Assembly (NCBI RefSeq): GCF_001428005.1
Contig: NZ_LMSB01000022.1
Location: 1 to 50,979 of the forward strand
Reading direction: 5' to 3'
Source of the DNA: Arthrobacter sp. Soil736
GTDB taxonomy: Bacteria > Actinomycetota > Actinomycetes > Actinomycetales > Micrococcaceae
DNA: 50,979 nt
Shown: in pieces, positions 22,109 through 30,529 of the stretch
How the letters are laid out: every line of letters starts with the position of its first letter
Numbering within the stretch: the stretch's first letter is position 1
Made by a program: the position numbers and the translations under genes
Notes under the pieces: model-generated
The model's database searches: none
Told to the model about the DNA's origin: nothing
What the model saw: the letters and a program-made list of their open reading frames with translations, nothing else

Positions 22109-23779
22109 GTGAGCTTGACTCAGCTTGACCGTGTTCCCATCCGCCGAGCCCTGATCTCGGTCTACGACAAAACCGGTCTGGAGGAGCTCGCCAAGGGCCT
22201 GCACGCAGCAGGCGTCAGGATCGTTTCCACCGGCTCCACGGCCAAGAAGATCGCCGCCGCCGGCATCCCGGTCCAGGAAGTCGAGGAAGTCACCGGCTCC
22301 CCGGAAATGCTGGACGGCCGCGTCAAGACCCTCCACCCGCGGGTCCACGGCGGCATCCTCGCGGACCGCCGCGTGCCGGCCCACATGGAAACCCTCGCCA
22401 GCATGGACATCGAGCCGTTCGACCTCGTCGTGGTGAACCTGTACCCGTTCGTGGAGACCGTGAAATCCGGTGCCGCGCAGGATGACGTGGTGGAACAGAT
22501 CGACATCGGAGGCCCCGCCATGGTGCGGTCCGCCGCGAAGAACCACGCCGCCGTCGCGATTGTGGTTGACCCGAACTTCTACGGCGAGGTTGTCCGCGCC
22601 GCCGCGGAAGGCGGCTTCGACCTGAAGACCCGCCGCCGTCTCGCCGCCCGTGCCTTCGCGCACACCGCCACCTACGACAACGCCGTGGCCACCTGGACCG
22701 CAAGCCAGTTCCTCGACGAAGACGGCGACGGCGTGATCGACTGGCCTGCCTACGCCGGCCTCGCCCTGGAACGCTCCGAGGTGCTCCGCTACGGCGAGAA
22801 CCCGCACCAGCAGGCTGCCCTTTACGTGGACAAGGCCGCCCCCGCGGGCATCGCCCAGGCCGATCAGCTGCACGGCAAGGCCATGAGCTACAACAACTTC
22901 GTGGACGCCGACGCCGCCCTCCGCGCGGCCTATGACTTCGCCGAGCCGGCCGTCGCGATCATTAAGCACGCCAACCCGTGCGGCGTGGCCGTGGGATCCG
23001 CGGACGCGGCAGATCCGATCGCGGACGCCCATGCCAAGGCGCACGCCTGCGACCCCGTCTCCGCGTTCGGCGGCGTCATCGCAGCCAACCGCACGGTGAC
23101 CGCCGGCATGGCACGCACCGTGGCCGGCATCTTCACCGAAGTGGTCATCGCCCCGGGCTTCGAACCGGAAGCCGTGGAAATCCTCTCCAAGAAGAAGAAC
23201 ATCCGCCTCCTGGCCCTGCCCGAGGGCTACGACCGCTACCCGGCTGAAATCCGCCAGGTCTCGGGCGGCGTGCTGGTCCAGATCACCGACAAGGTGGACG
23301 CCGACGGCGACTACCCTGCCAACTGGACCCTCGCCGCCGGGGAAGCCGCTGACGACGCCACGCTGGCCGACCTCGCCTTCGCCTGGACCGCCTGCCGCGC
23401 AGCCAAGTCCAACGCCATCCTGCTCGCCGAGAACGGCGCCGCCGTGGGCATCGGCATGGGCCAGGTCAACCGCCTTGACTCCTGCAAGCTGGCCGTCGAG
23501 CGGGCCAACACGCTTGGCGTCACCGTGACGTCCGACGTCGATGCCGCCGGCGGCGCGGCCGGCACCGACGCGAGCGGGGCACCGGAGCGCGCCCGCGGCG
23601 CTGTTGCGGCCTCCGACGCGTTCTTCCCGTTCGCCGACGGCCTGCAGATCCTGATCGACGCCGGCGTCCGCGCCGTGGTGCAGCCCGGCGGTTCCGTCCG
23701 GGACGAGGAAGTCATCGCCGCCGCCAACGCAGCAGGCATCACCATGTACTTCACCGGTGCCCGCCACTTCTTCCACTAG
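22109..23779 (+). CDS. purH: Bifunctional AICAR formyltransferase/IMP cyclohydrolase
   Basis: The 556-aa enzyme does the last two steps of IMP synthesis. The N-terminal IMP cyclohydrolase (about 1-200) shows [24 protein letters not shown] and [19 protein letters not shown]. The C-terminal formyltransferase has [43 protein letters not shown] and [11 protein letters not shown]. An Ala/Gly-rich stretch of about 15 residues ([18 protein letters not shown]) before the last block looks like a lineage-specific loop insertion. The start is GTG 22109 with GGAG at good spacing. Confidence 0.96.
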   Translation: MSLTQLDRVPIRRALISVYDKTGLEELAKGLHAAGVRIVSTGSTAKKIAAAGIPVQEVEEVTGSPEMLDGRVKTLHPRVHGGILADRRVPAHMETLASMDIEPFDLVVVNLYPFVETVKSGAAQDDVVEQIDIGGPAMVRSAAKNHAAVAIVVDPNFYGEVVRAAAEGGFDLKTRRRLAARAFAHTATYDNAVATWTASQFLDEDGDGVIDWPAYAGLALERSEVLRYGENPHQQAALYVDKAAPAGIAQADQLHGKAMSYNNFVDADAALRAAYDFAEPAVAIIKHANPCGVAVGSADAADPIADAHAKAHACDPVSAFGGVIAANRTVTAGMARTVAGIFTEVVIAPGFEPEAVEILSKKKNIRLLALPEGYDRYPAEIRQVSGGVLVQITDKVDADGDYPANWTLAAGEAADDATLADLAFAWTACRAAKSNAILLAENGAAVGIGMGQVNRLDSCKLAVERANTLGVTVTSDVDAAGGAAGTDASGAPERARGAVAASDAFFPFADGLQILIDAGVRAVVQPGGSVRDEEVIAAANAAGITMYFTGARHFFH

Positions 23780-23791
23780 GGCGAACAGACG

Positions 23792-23830
23792 CCGACGGCG
23801 GTCGTCCCTCAAGGGGACGGCCGCCGTCGG
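23792..23830 (+). terminator. purH terminator
   Basis: CCGACGGCGGTCGTCCC (23792-23808) pairs with GGGACGGCCGCCGTCGG (23814-23830) across a TCAAG loop with one G-T pair, 12 nt after the purH stop. It is also placed to stop the convergent protease unit. Confidence 0.9.
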
Positions 23831-23844
23831 GCGTTAACTTGGAT

Positions 23845-24069
23845 TCAGTTGTCCTGGGGCTGGCCGTCCGCCTCGGGGTCAGCGTCTGCCTCGGGGAACC
23901 GGATCTCCCGGGGCTTTGCCTGGGCCATCCGCTCCGGCGTCCAGTACGCCAGAACCTCCTCCGGCGTCTGGCTGACGTCGGAGTGGCTCACTGTTTCATC
24001 CTGTTCGTCTGCTTCATCCCGGGGCAGCGATTCAGCCGGCCCCACGCCGTCATCGGGCGGACGAGGCAT
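23845..24069 (-). CDS. 74-aa acidic protein sharing YWTPERM motif with the upstream protease
   Basis: I do not recognise a family. The protein is acidic and Pro/Asp/Glu-rich, without signal peptide or membrane segment. Its middle reads EEVLAYWTPERMAQAKPRE. YWTPERM followed by a basic residue and a Pro also occurs in the pro-region of the protease encoded just upstream, where it reads QYWTPERMRAAVPGD. The gene starts 20 bp inside the 3' end of the protease gene in another frame, so the two are one transcript. It could be a cytoplasmic partner or a decoy of the protease pro-region; that is speculation. Confidence 0.65.
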   Translation of the reverse strand: MPRPPDDGVGPAESLPRDEADEQDETVSHSDVSQTPEEVLAYWTPERMAQAKPREIRFPEADADPEADGQPQDN

Positions 24070-25060
24070 TCCTGTAAACCTTCTCTATGGTCTGTCCCCA
24101 GTACGGCCCGAACATCGTGGTGGACCGCGTGCCGTAGCCGTAGCTGTTGATGGAATTCTGGTAGCCGTTGGAGTCGCGCTCGGCGTCCGTGCCGCCCTGG
24201 ATGAACCATGGACCGCCTGAGGAACCGCCGGTCATGTCGCACGGAATGCCCTGGGTTTTGAACTGGGGATTGATGGCGTCAGGACCGGCCTTGCCCGTGC
24301 AGCTGACCAGAGTCTGGCCCGTGAACGGGACCGCAGCCGGGTAGCCGTACGACGTATAGGTCATCTCGCGCGGCTGGCTGAACTGGACGCCGGATGCGCC
24401 CACTACGTCGGCCAGACTCTGGCCGTTGAGCTGGGAGACCACGGCGAATCCCGTGTCGTACTGAATGTTCCCCAACTTGCTCCACTGTGACGGGGCGTAG
24501 AGCTTCCTGGCAGGCCATTTTCCGTAGGGCGCCGTACCGTCGACGTAACCCGGAACGAAGACGAAGTTCTTGGCGAAGGCGCCAGGGCCCTCGTTAACGC
24601 AGTGGCCGGCGGTGGAGACGGTGCTCTTGTTCTCGGAGATCACCGAATTGCCGGAGCACACATAATTGGCGCCGGCCATGGTGAAGAAGACCTTGCCGAT
24701 GTGGTTAATCGCGGCAACGTCGGTATGCAACGCCTGCTGCGTGACCGTCGGTGAGGTGCCCGCAATCTTGGTGCTGGGGCCTCTTTCCACGATGTCGGGA
24801 GTGACAGAAGGGCCTGTGTTGTTCTGCCGGGTAACTGCCTTGTCAGCCAGGACATCGCCGGGAACGGCGGCCCGCATGCGCTCGGGCGTCCAGTACTGGT
24901 CAGTCGGTGAATTGGAAACTGCGGTGCTGGTGACCTGCGGCTGGCTGGAATCCTGCGACGTTGCAGGAGCAGCCGTTGCGCCGCCGGCCGCGAACAGCGC
25001 CAGCATCAAACCAGTGGAAAGGCTCGCGAGGCTGGTCGCCAGAGTCTTCTTACTCGTCAT
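24050..25060 (-). CDS. Secreted trypsin-like serine protease
   Basis: The 336-aa protein begins MTSKKTLATSLASL, with a signal peptide ending near ATAAPA (about residue 33). A pro-region with QYWTPERMRAAVPGD (about 50-65) follows, then a chymotrypsin-fold domain close to glutamyl endopeptidase/V8-like enzymes. The triad is His in VSTAGHCVNEG, Asp in QYDTGFAVVS and Ser in DMTGGSSGGPWF. A second cysteine pair is likely (VSCTGKAG and GIPCDMTGG). The start at 25060 is preferred to 25153 because it gives a proper signal peptide and has AGGA upstream. It is exported and probably self-activated. Confidence 0.88.
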   Translation of the reverse strand: MTSKKTLATSLASLSTGLMLALFAAGGATAAPATSQDSSQPQVTSTAVSNSPTDQYWTPERMRAAVPGDVLADKAVTRQNNTGPSVTPDIVERGPSTKIAGTSPTVTQQALHTDVAAINHIGKVFFTMAGANYVCSGNSVISENKSTVSTAGHCVNEGPGAFAKNFVFVPGYVDGTAPYGKWPARKLYAPSQWSKLGNIQYDTGFAVVSQLNGQSLADVVGASGVQFSQPREMTYTSYGYPAAVPFTGQTLVSCTGKAGPDAINPQFKTQGIPCDMTGGSSGGPWFIQGGTDAERDSNGYQNSINSYGYGTRSTTMFGPYWGQTIEKVYRNASSAR

Positions 25061-25375
25061 TGCGGTCCTACCTATCGGGGTGGAGGGCGGGCGATGGTGG
25101 TGCCTGCCGAGTGTAGGGGTGTTGTCGATATTTCCCCGCCGCAAGGGGTTCACTGGTACGTTCAGCCGCCGAAGCGGTTTTCCTTCATGAGCTAAAGATA
25201 GGGCTCAGCCGGGTTTCGGACAATGGATTGCGGCCGCAGACGGCCCCGAAGGGTGGTCACGGAACCGCGTCCGGGCGACCCGGTAGGGTTCAAAACGGTC
25301 TCCTCGGGTAAGTTAAAGGTTGGTGAAATAGCCGGATTTCCATATACAAGCCGACCTTCAGGGAGACGCCCGAGC
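25061..25375. other. Divergent promoter region, protease/icd
   Basis: This 315-bp region separates the divergent protease and icd genes. I see no clear -35/-10 pair, hairpin or repeat, and the small open frames in it have no ribosome sites. Confidence 0.5.
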
Positions 25376-27595
25376 ATGGCCAAAATTATCTATACCCACA
25401 CCGACGAAGCGCCGATGCTGGCCACATATTCGTTCCTGCCGATCGTCGAGGCGTTCGCCTCGACCGCAGGTGTGCAGGTAGAAACCCGCGACATCTCCCT
25501 GGCCGGCCGCATCATCGCCGTCTTCGGCGACTACCTCACCGAAGAGCAGCGGATCAGCGACGCCCTGGCTGAACTCGGCGAACTGGCGAAGAAGCCGGAA
25601 TCCAACATCATCAAGCTGCCGAACATCAGCGCCTCCGTGCCGCAGCTGAAGGCAGCCATTACCGAGCTTCAGGCCCAGGGATACAAGCTGCCGGACTACC
25701 CGGACAACCCGTCGTCGGACGAAGAAACCGTCATCCGCTCCCGCTACGACAAGATCAAGGGCTCCGCCGTGAACCCCGTCCTGCGCGAGGGCAACTCGGA
25801 CCGGCGCGCGCCGCTGTCCGTGAAAAACTACGCCCGCCAGAACCCGCATTCCATGGGTGCATGGTCGTCAGACTCCAAGACCAACGTGGCGCACATGGAC
25901 GCCGATGACTTCCGTTCCAACGAAAAGTCTGTGGTGGTCCCGACTGACGGCACCATCGAAATCCAGCTGGTCCGCGAAGACGGCACCGTCAAGGTCCTGA
26001 AGAAGGCCTTCCCGGTTCTTGCCGGCGAAGTGATCGACGGCACCGTGATGCGCGCTGCTGCGCTGGACGAGTTCCTCGCCGCCCAGGTTGCCCGGGCTAA
26101 GGACGAGGGCGTGCTCTTCTCCGCGCACCTGAAGGCCACCATGATGAAGGTCTCCGACCCCATCATCTTCGGCCACGTGGTCAAGGCGTACTTCTCCGAA
26201 CTGTTCGACACCTACGGCAAGCAGCTTGCCGCTGCCGGCATCAGCCCCAACAACGGCCTCGCCGCTATCCTGAGCGGGCTGGACGACCTTCCGGAGGATG
26301 TCCGCGAAGGCGTCAAGGCCGCCATCAAGAAGGGCCTGGAAGAAGGCCCCGCGCTTGCCATGGTCGATTCGGACAAGGGCATCACCAGCCTGAACGTCCC
26401 CAGTGATATCATCGTGGACGCCTCCATGCCTGCCATGATCCGCACCTCCGGCCACATGTGGGGCCCGGACGGCAAGGAAGCCGACACCCTGGCGGTTCTT
26501 CCGGACAGGTCCTATGCCGGCATCTACCAGGTGGTCATCGATGACTGCCGCGCCAACGGCGCCTTCGATCCCACCACCATGGGCACCGTGCCGAACGTCG
26601 GCCTCATGGCTCAGGCCGCGGAGGAGTACGGCAGCCACGACAAGACCTTCGAAATCCAGGCTCCCGGCAAGGTGCAGATCGTGGACGGCTCCGGTGCTGT
26701 CCTGATCGAACACGAAGTGGCGCCCGGCGACATCTGGCGTGCCTGCCAGACCAAGGACCTGCCGATCCGCGACTGGGTCAAGCTGGCCGTCACCCGCGCC
26801 CGCGCCTCGAGGACACCCGCTGTGTTCTGGCTTGACGAGTCCCGCGCGCACGACGCCCAGCTGATCGAAAAGGTCCGCGAGTACCTCAAGGAACACGACA
26901 CCGAGGGCCTGCAGATCGAAATCATGTCCCCGGAGAAGGCCACGGCATTCACCCTGGAGCGCATCCGCAAGGGCGAGGACACCATCTCCGTCACTGGCAA
27001 CGTGCTCCGCGACTACCTGACGGACCTGTTCCCGATCCTGGAACTCGGCACCAGCGCCAAGATGCTGTCCATCGTTCCGCTGATCAACGGCGGCGGGCTC
27101 TTCGAGACCGGCGCCGGCGGATCCGCCCCCAAGCACGTCCAGCAGCTGCTGCAGGAAAACCACCTCCGCTGGGACAGCCTGGGCGAATTCCTGGCCCTCG
27201 CCGTCAGCTTCGAGCACCTCGCCAACACCACGGACAACGCCCGGGCCCAGGTCCTGGCCGACACCCTGGACCGCGCCACCGGCACCTTCCTGCTGGAAAA
27301 CAAGTCCCCCAAGCGCAAGGTCGGCGAGCTCGACAACCGCGGCAGCCACTACTACCTGGCGCTCTACTGGGCCCAGGAGCTGGCCAAGCAGACCGAGGAC
27401 GCCGAGCTGGCATCATCCTTCGCCGAGGTGGCCGAGGCTCTGGCATCCAACGAAGAGGCCATCGTTTCCGAGCTGCTCGAGGTCCAGGGCTCGCCCGTGG
27501 ACGTCGGGGGCTACTACCGGCCCGACGCCGCGAAGGCCGCCGCTGTCATGCGGCCGTCGGCAACGCTCAACAAGGTTGTTTCCAGCCTGAACTGA
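25376..27595 (+). CDS. icd: NADP-dependent isocitrate dehydrogenase, monomeric type
   Basis: This 739-aa enzyme converts isocitrate to 2-oxoglutarate in the TCA cycle, making NADPH. The length and sequence are those of the monomeric IDH family: [20 protein letters not shown] at the start, NAHSMGAWS-like [38 protein letters not shown], and [14 protein letters not shown]. This form is characteristic of actinobacteria and some proteobacteria. The start at 25376 fits the family; the frame is open for 51 codons upstream without similarity. GGGAG lies about nine bases before it. It is a single gene with its own terminator. Confidence 0.96.
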   Translation: MAKIIYTHTDEAPMLATYSFLPIVEAFASTAGVQVETRDISLAGRIIAVFGDYLTEEQRISDALAELGELAKKPESNIIKLPNISASVPQLKAAITELQAQGYKLPDYPDNPSSDEETVIRSRYDKIKGSAVNPVLREGNSDRRAPLSVKNYARQNPHSMGAWSSDSKTNVAHMDADDFRSNEKSVVVPTDGTIEIQLVREDGTVKVLKKAFPVLAGEVIDGTVMRAAALDEFLAAQVARAKDEGVLFSAHLKATMMKVSDPIIFGHVVKAYFSELFDTYGKQLAAAGISPNNGLAAILSGLDDLPEDVREGVKAAIKKGLEEGPALAMVDSDKGITSLNVPSDIIVDASMPAMIRTSGHMWGPDGKEADTLAVLPDRSYAGIYQVVIDDCRANGAFDPTTMGTVPNVGLMAQAAEEYGSHDKTFEIQAPGKVQIVDGSGAVLIEHEVAPGDIWRACQTKDLPIRDWVKLAVTRARASRTPAVFWLDESRAHDAQLIEKVREYLKEHDTEGLQIEIMSPEKATAFTLERIRKGEDTISVTGNVLRDYLTDLFPILELGTSAKMLSIVPLINGGGLFETGAGGSAPKHVQQLLQENHLRWDSLGEFLALAVSFEHLANTTDNARAQVLADTLDRATGTFLLENKSPKRKVGELDNRGSHYYLALYWAQELAKQTEDAELASSFAEVAEALASNEEAIVSELLEVQGSPVDVGGYYRPDAAKAAAVMRPSATLNKVVSSLN

Positions 27596-27623
27596 TCTCC
27601 AGGCAGTCTGCCCTGGGCTGACC

Positions 27624-27671
27624 ACCGAAGCGCCCCGCCACTCGAACGAGTGGCGGGGCGCTTCGGTTTTT
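27624..27671 (+). terminator. icd Rho-independent terminator
   Basis: A perfect 21-bp stem, ACCGAAGCGCCCCGCCACTCG (27624-27644) against its complement at 27647-27667, closes an AA loop and is followed by a run of T (27667-27671). It is 28 bp after the icd stop and also faces the convergent SRPBCC gene. Confidence 0.95.
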
Positions 27672-27719
27672 CGCCGTCGGCCCGGCCGGGAGGCTGGCTG
27701 CCCGGCCCGGACGCTGTTC

Positions 27720-28475
27720 CTAGCGGTCGGGGATCTCGTCGCGGCGGGTATCGGTATGCCTGCTGTCGGTCCGCGGGTCGCCTGTTTCCGTGTCCCCGTA
27801 GGGCGCGTCGACGGCGAGATCCGGGTCGGCGTCGACCGGCCGTTCGGTGGCGGCGGCGTCGTAGGCGTCGCCCGACTCGTAGGAGCGGCCGGGGACGGCA
27901 TCCATGCCGGAGCCGTACGCGTAGCCGGTGCCGTCGTCGGCAGATCCGTAGCCGGCTTCCGTGCCGGCGGCACCCAGGCCCGCTCCCGCAGTGCCGGCGG
28001 ACCCGGCTTGGCCCTCCACTTCGCCCTCGTGGATGCTTTCACGCCAGGCGCCGGTTTCGGAGCCGCGGCCCTCAATGAATTCCTTGAACTTCTTCAGGTC
28101 CGAGGCAACCTGGCGCGAGTCGAGGCCAACGGCGGCGCCGATTTTCTCCACCGCTGATTCCGGCTCCCACGTGAGCTCGACATTCACCTTGGTTTCGTCC
28201 GGCCCCAGGGACTCGAACCAAACGGTGCCGGCGTTGCGGGGCTCGTTCAGGCTTTCCCACGTCACGCGCTGGTCGGGTTCCTGAATGGTGATCTGGGCAT
28301 CGTACTCACGCTTGACGCCGGCGATGCTGGTCTCGAAATGAACCGTGGTGTCATCGAGCTGGCGCACGGCGTCGACGCCGCTCATGAAACGTGGGAAGTC
28401 CTCGAACTGGGTCCATTGGTTGTAGGCCTGGCGAACCGGGACATTGACGTCGATGGATTCCTGAACAGTTGCCAT
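27720..28475 (-). CDS. SRPBCC family protein with disordered tail
   Basis: The 251-aa protein begins with a START-like SRPBCC domain of the polyketide cyclase/dehydrase type (about 1-145). Family marks are ESIDVNVPVRQAYNQWTQFEDFPRFM, RVTWESLNEPRNAGTVWFE and LKKFKEFIEGRG at the end of the long C-terminal helix. The remaining about 105 residues are a Gly/Tyr/Asp-rich, repeat-like disordered tail (GYGSADDGTGYAYGSG). Such proteins are common in actinobacteria and bind small hydrophobic ligands. The target here is unknown. GAAGGAG lies upstream of the ATG. Confidence 0.88.
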   Translation of the reverse strand: MATVQESIDVNVPVRQAYNQWTQFEDFPRFMSGVDAVRQLDDTTVHFETSIAGVKREYDAQITIQEPDQRVTWESLNEPRNAGTVWFESLGPDETKVNVELTWEPESAVEKIGAAVGLDSRQVASDLKKFKEFIEGRGSETGAWRESIHEGEVEGQAGSAGTAGAGLGAAGTEAGYGSADDGTGYAYGSGMDAVPGRSYESGDAYDAAATERPVDADPDLAVDAPYGDTETGDPRTDSRHTDTRRDEIPDR

Positions 28476-28647
28476 GCGTAGTTCACTCCTTCAGCGTGCG
28501 GGCGGTTAGCCCGTGGTTCTGATAGCTGCGTGTTCGGGTGGAACACCTCCAACGTAGCGGGATCCAGGCAGCAATTGAAGAGAGAAAGTAAGGTTGCTGA
28601 CTAAAAATCGGTGATGCCCGTGTAGCGAACTCCCTGCACCTCTGAAA

Positions 28648-29139
28648 CTAGTCCTTGCCCTTGCCTGAACCCTTGCCGGAGCCGGCCCCGGACTCGTTCT
28701 CCCCGGAGCTACCCTGTCCTGATTTCCCGGGCGCCGGTGCGACAGCCTGCTGTGTGGTCGGAGGAGGCGTTGGTGTTGCCTGCTGCGCGGCGGCTGCCCT
28801 CTTGGCCGCGGCCGCGGCCGTGAGGTCGGCGCGCACGGCGGTGATGGCCACCGTGATGCTCTGGTGCCGCCGGAAGGAAACCTGGCCGGCGGCAGCGGCG
28901 GCGTCGAGCTCCGACGCCAGTCCGTCCAGCGACTTGAGGGCCAGGGCAGGGTCGCTGCCGGCGGCAGCACTCGTGACGGCGAGAACGCGCTGCTGGAGCT
29001 GGGCCGCAGCCTTGCCCTCCAGCTCCGGGGCTGGCCCCGCGCAGCCGGCGAGCCCCGCGGCGAGGAGGCAGCCCGCCAGCGCGGCCGACGCGCGGATCCC
29101 ACGGGCGGGCCGCCGCCGTAGGCCGGCGCTCCGGCTCAC
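28648..29139 (-). CDS. Putative lipoprotein coupled to the kinase
   Basis: The 163-aa protein has a basic N terminus (SRSAGLRRRPARGIR), a hydrophobic stretch and the lipobox LAGC (LLAAGLAGCAGP, Cys near 33). A helical Ala-rich domain (about 40-115) and a Pro/Thr- then Gly/Ser/Lys-rich tail (GSGKGSGKGKD) follow. The start is GTG 29139, in a four-base GTGA overlap with the kinase stop, so it is made together with the kinase. It would be anchored outside the membrane, and may act with the kinase's outer part. No family is recognised. Confidence 0.75.
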   Translation of the reverse strand: MSRSAGLRRRPARGIRASAALAGCLLAAGLAGCAGPAPELEGKAAAQLQQRVLAVTSAAAGSDPALALKSLDGLASELDAAAAAGQVSFRRHQSITVAITAVRADLTAAAAAKRAAAAQQATPTPPPTTQQAVAPAPGKSGQGSSGENESGAGSGKGSGKGKD

Positions 29140-30380
29140 GGCTCCACGCTCTTTTGCAGCTCCACGAGGTGGTCGCCCAGGGGTCCGGTCACGGTGGGGT
29201 AAGTGACGACGTCGGGCATTGTAGGTGATGTGACGGAGGCCGTCACCGCGGCCACTCCGCCAAGCAGCGCTGCTGCAACGAGGGCCGAAGCAAGCAGGAT
29301 GCGCCGGCTGCGCCACTGCACGCCGGCCGGGCGCGGGCGGCTGGGCAGGTGAACCGCGGCGGGGTCATCGGCGGGCAGTTGCGCCGCGGCATAGCCGGCC
29401 GGAAGAAGGGACGACGGCGGCCGCGACGGCTGGGCGGGGAGGACCCTCGTATGTTCCTCGGCCAGTTCTGCCGGGGCTGATTCCGGTGAGACCAAAGCTT
29501 GGCGGAGGGCAATCTCCAGGTCGGCGGCTGTTGGCCTGTCCGCCGGATCGATGGCCGTCATGGCGGCAAGGAGATGCGCCCACTTCGCAGGGAGGTCCTC
29601 GGGAATTTCCGGCGCGCGGTGCAGGCGGGCCACTGCCGATTCCACAGCGCCGCCGGGATATTCGACCGTGCCCTTGATGCATTCCAGCAGCACGAGGCCC
29701 AGTGAGTAGATGTCCGTGGCCGGGGAGAGCGGCGAGCCCATGGCCTGTTCGGGGCTAAGGTACGCCGCGGTCCCCACCATGGTTCCGGTTGCGGTAAGCC
29801 GGGTGGCATCGACGATGCGGGCGATTCCGAAGTCGGTCAGCTTGGGGCGGAGGGGTTCCCCCGGCCGGACCTGAACGAGAAGGATGTTGGCCGGTTTGAT
29901 GTCGCGGTGGATGATCCCCAGCCCGTGGACATAGGCGAGGGCGTCGGCGATTCCGGCGCCAATCACCGCCAGCTCTTCAAGGGGGACGCGGCTGTGCCGC
30001 AGGCGGCAGCGCAGGTCCTGCCCCTCCACGAGTTCCATGGTGAGGAACGGCCTCGGCTGGTCCGGGATGCGCGTGTCCACGCCGGCGTCGAACAGCGTCA
30101 CCAGGCTTGGGTGGTTCAGCGTGGCCAGCAGCTGGATCTCGGCTTCCTGCCGCTTGAGTTCATCGGCCTCCGCCGCCTGGGGTGCGAACAGCTTCAGGGC
30201 CACATCCCTGCCGAGGTTCTCGTCCCGGGCCGTGTAGACCGAGGACATGCCTCCGCGGCCAATGACGTCTCCGAGCATGTAGCGCCCGCCCAGTACTTCA
30301 ACTGTCACCCCGCCGGGCGAATCTTCCAACACTATGCCGTCCTTATCCGCAGTGGCTCCGGTTAAGGGTAATACGCGCAT
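29136..30380 (-). CDS. Membrane-anchored Ser/Thr protein kinase (PknB type, no PASTA)
   Basis: The 414-aa Hanks-type kinase has all the main motifs: the Gly loop GRGGMSSVY, the ATP Lys in VALKLF, HRDIKPANILL, the DFG motif TDFGIARI, and an APE-like SPEQA. One membrane helix (ILLASALVAAALLGGVAAVTA, about 355-375) and a short outer tail of about 40 residues follow. There are no PASTA repeats, so ligand sensing must differ from PknB. I start at MRVLPLTGAT (30380); the frame is open 24 codons further. The ribosome site is weak at either start. It is translationally coupled to the lipoprotein gene that follows. Confidence 0.92.
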   Translation of the reverse strand: MRVLPLTGATADKDGIVLEDSPGGVTVEVLGGRYMLGDVIGRGGMSSVYTARDENLGRDVALKLFAPQAAEADELKRQEAEIQLLATLNHPSLVTLFDAGVDTRIPDQPRPFLTMELVEGQDLRCRLRHSRVPLEELAVIGAGIADALAYVHGLGIIHRDIKPANILLVQVRPGEPLRPKLTDFGIARIVDATRLTATGTMVGTAAYLSPEQAMGSPLSPATDIYSLGLVLLECIKGTVEYPGGAVESAVARLHRAPEIPEDLPAKWAHLLAAMTAIDPADRPTAADLEIALRQALVSPESAPAELAEEHTRVLPAQPSRPPSSLLPAGYAAAQLPADDPAAVHLPSRPRPAGVQWRSRRILLASALVAAALLGGVAAVTASVTSPTMPDVVTYPTVTGPLGDHLVELQKSVEP

Positions 30381-30487
30381 GCAAGTGCCCAGACCGCCGG
30401 ACGATTCGCGGTGAACATGGCTGTGCCGGCGGCCCGGCTCCGGAGCGTCCAAAGACCAGTCGGAGCCGGACCGCCGATCACGGTCGG

Positions 30488-30524
30488 CGGGGATAGCCCG
30501 GACCTAAGGTCCGGGCTATCCCCG
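30488..30524 (-). terminator. Terminator of the surface protein gene
   Basis: A perfect 17-bp stem (30488-30504 and 30508-30524, CGGGGATAGCCCGGACC and complement) with a TAA loop lies 5 nt beyond the stop of the LANTG surface protein. Confidence 0.9.
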
Positions 30525-30529
30525 TGTGG

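Noticed and set aside
21956..23812. Very long open frame on the minus strand continuing the MFS gene upstream to over 1000 codons
   Set aside because: It is the antisense of purH. High-GC codon bias keeps that strand open. The MFS gene has a clear start with AGGAGG at 21955.
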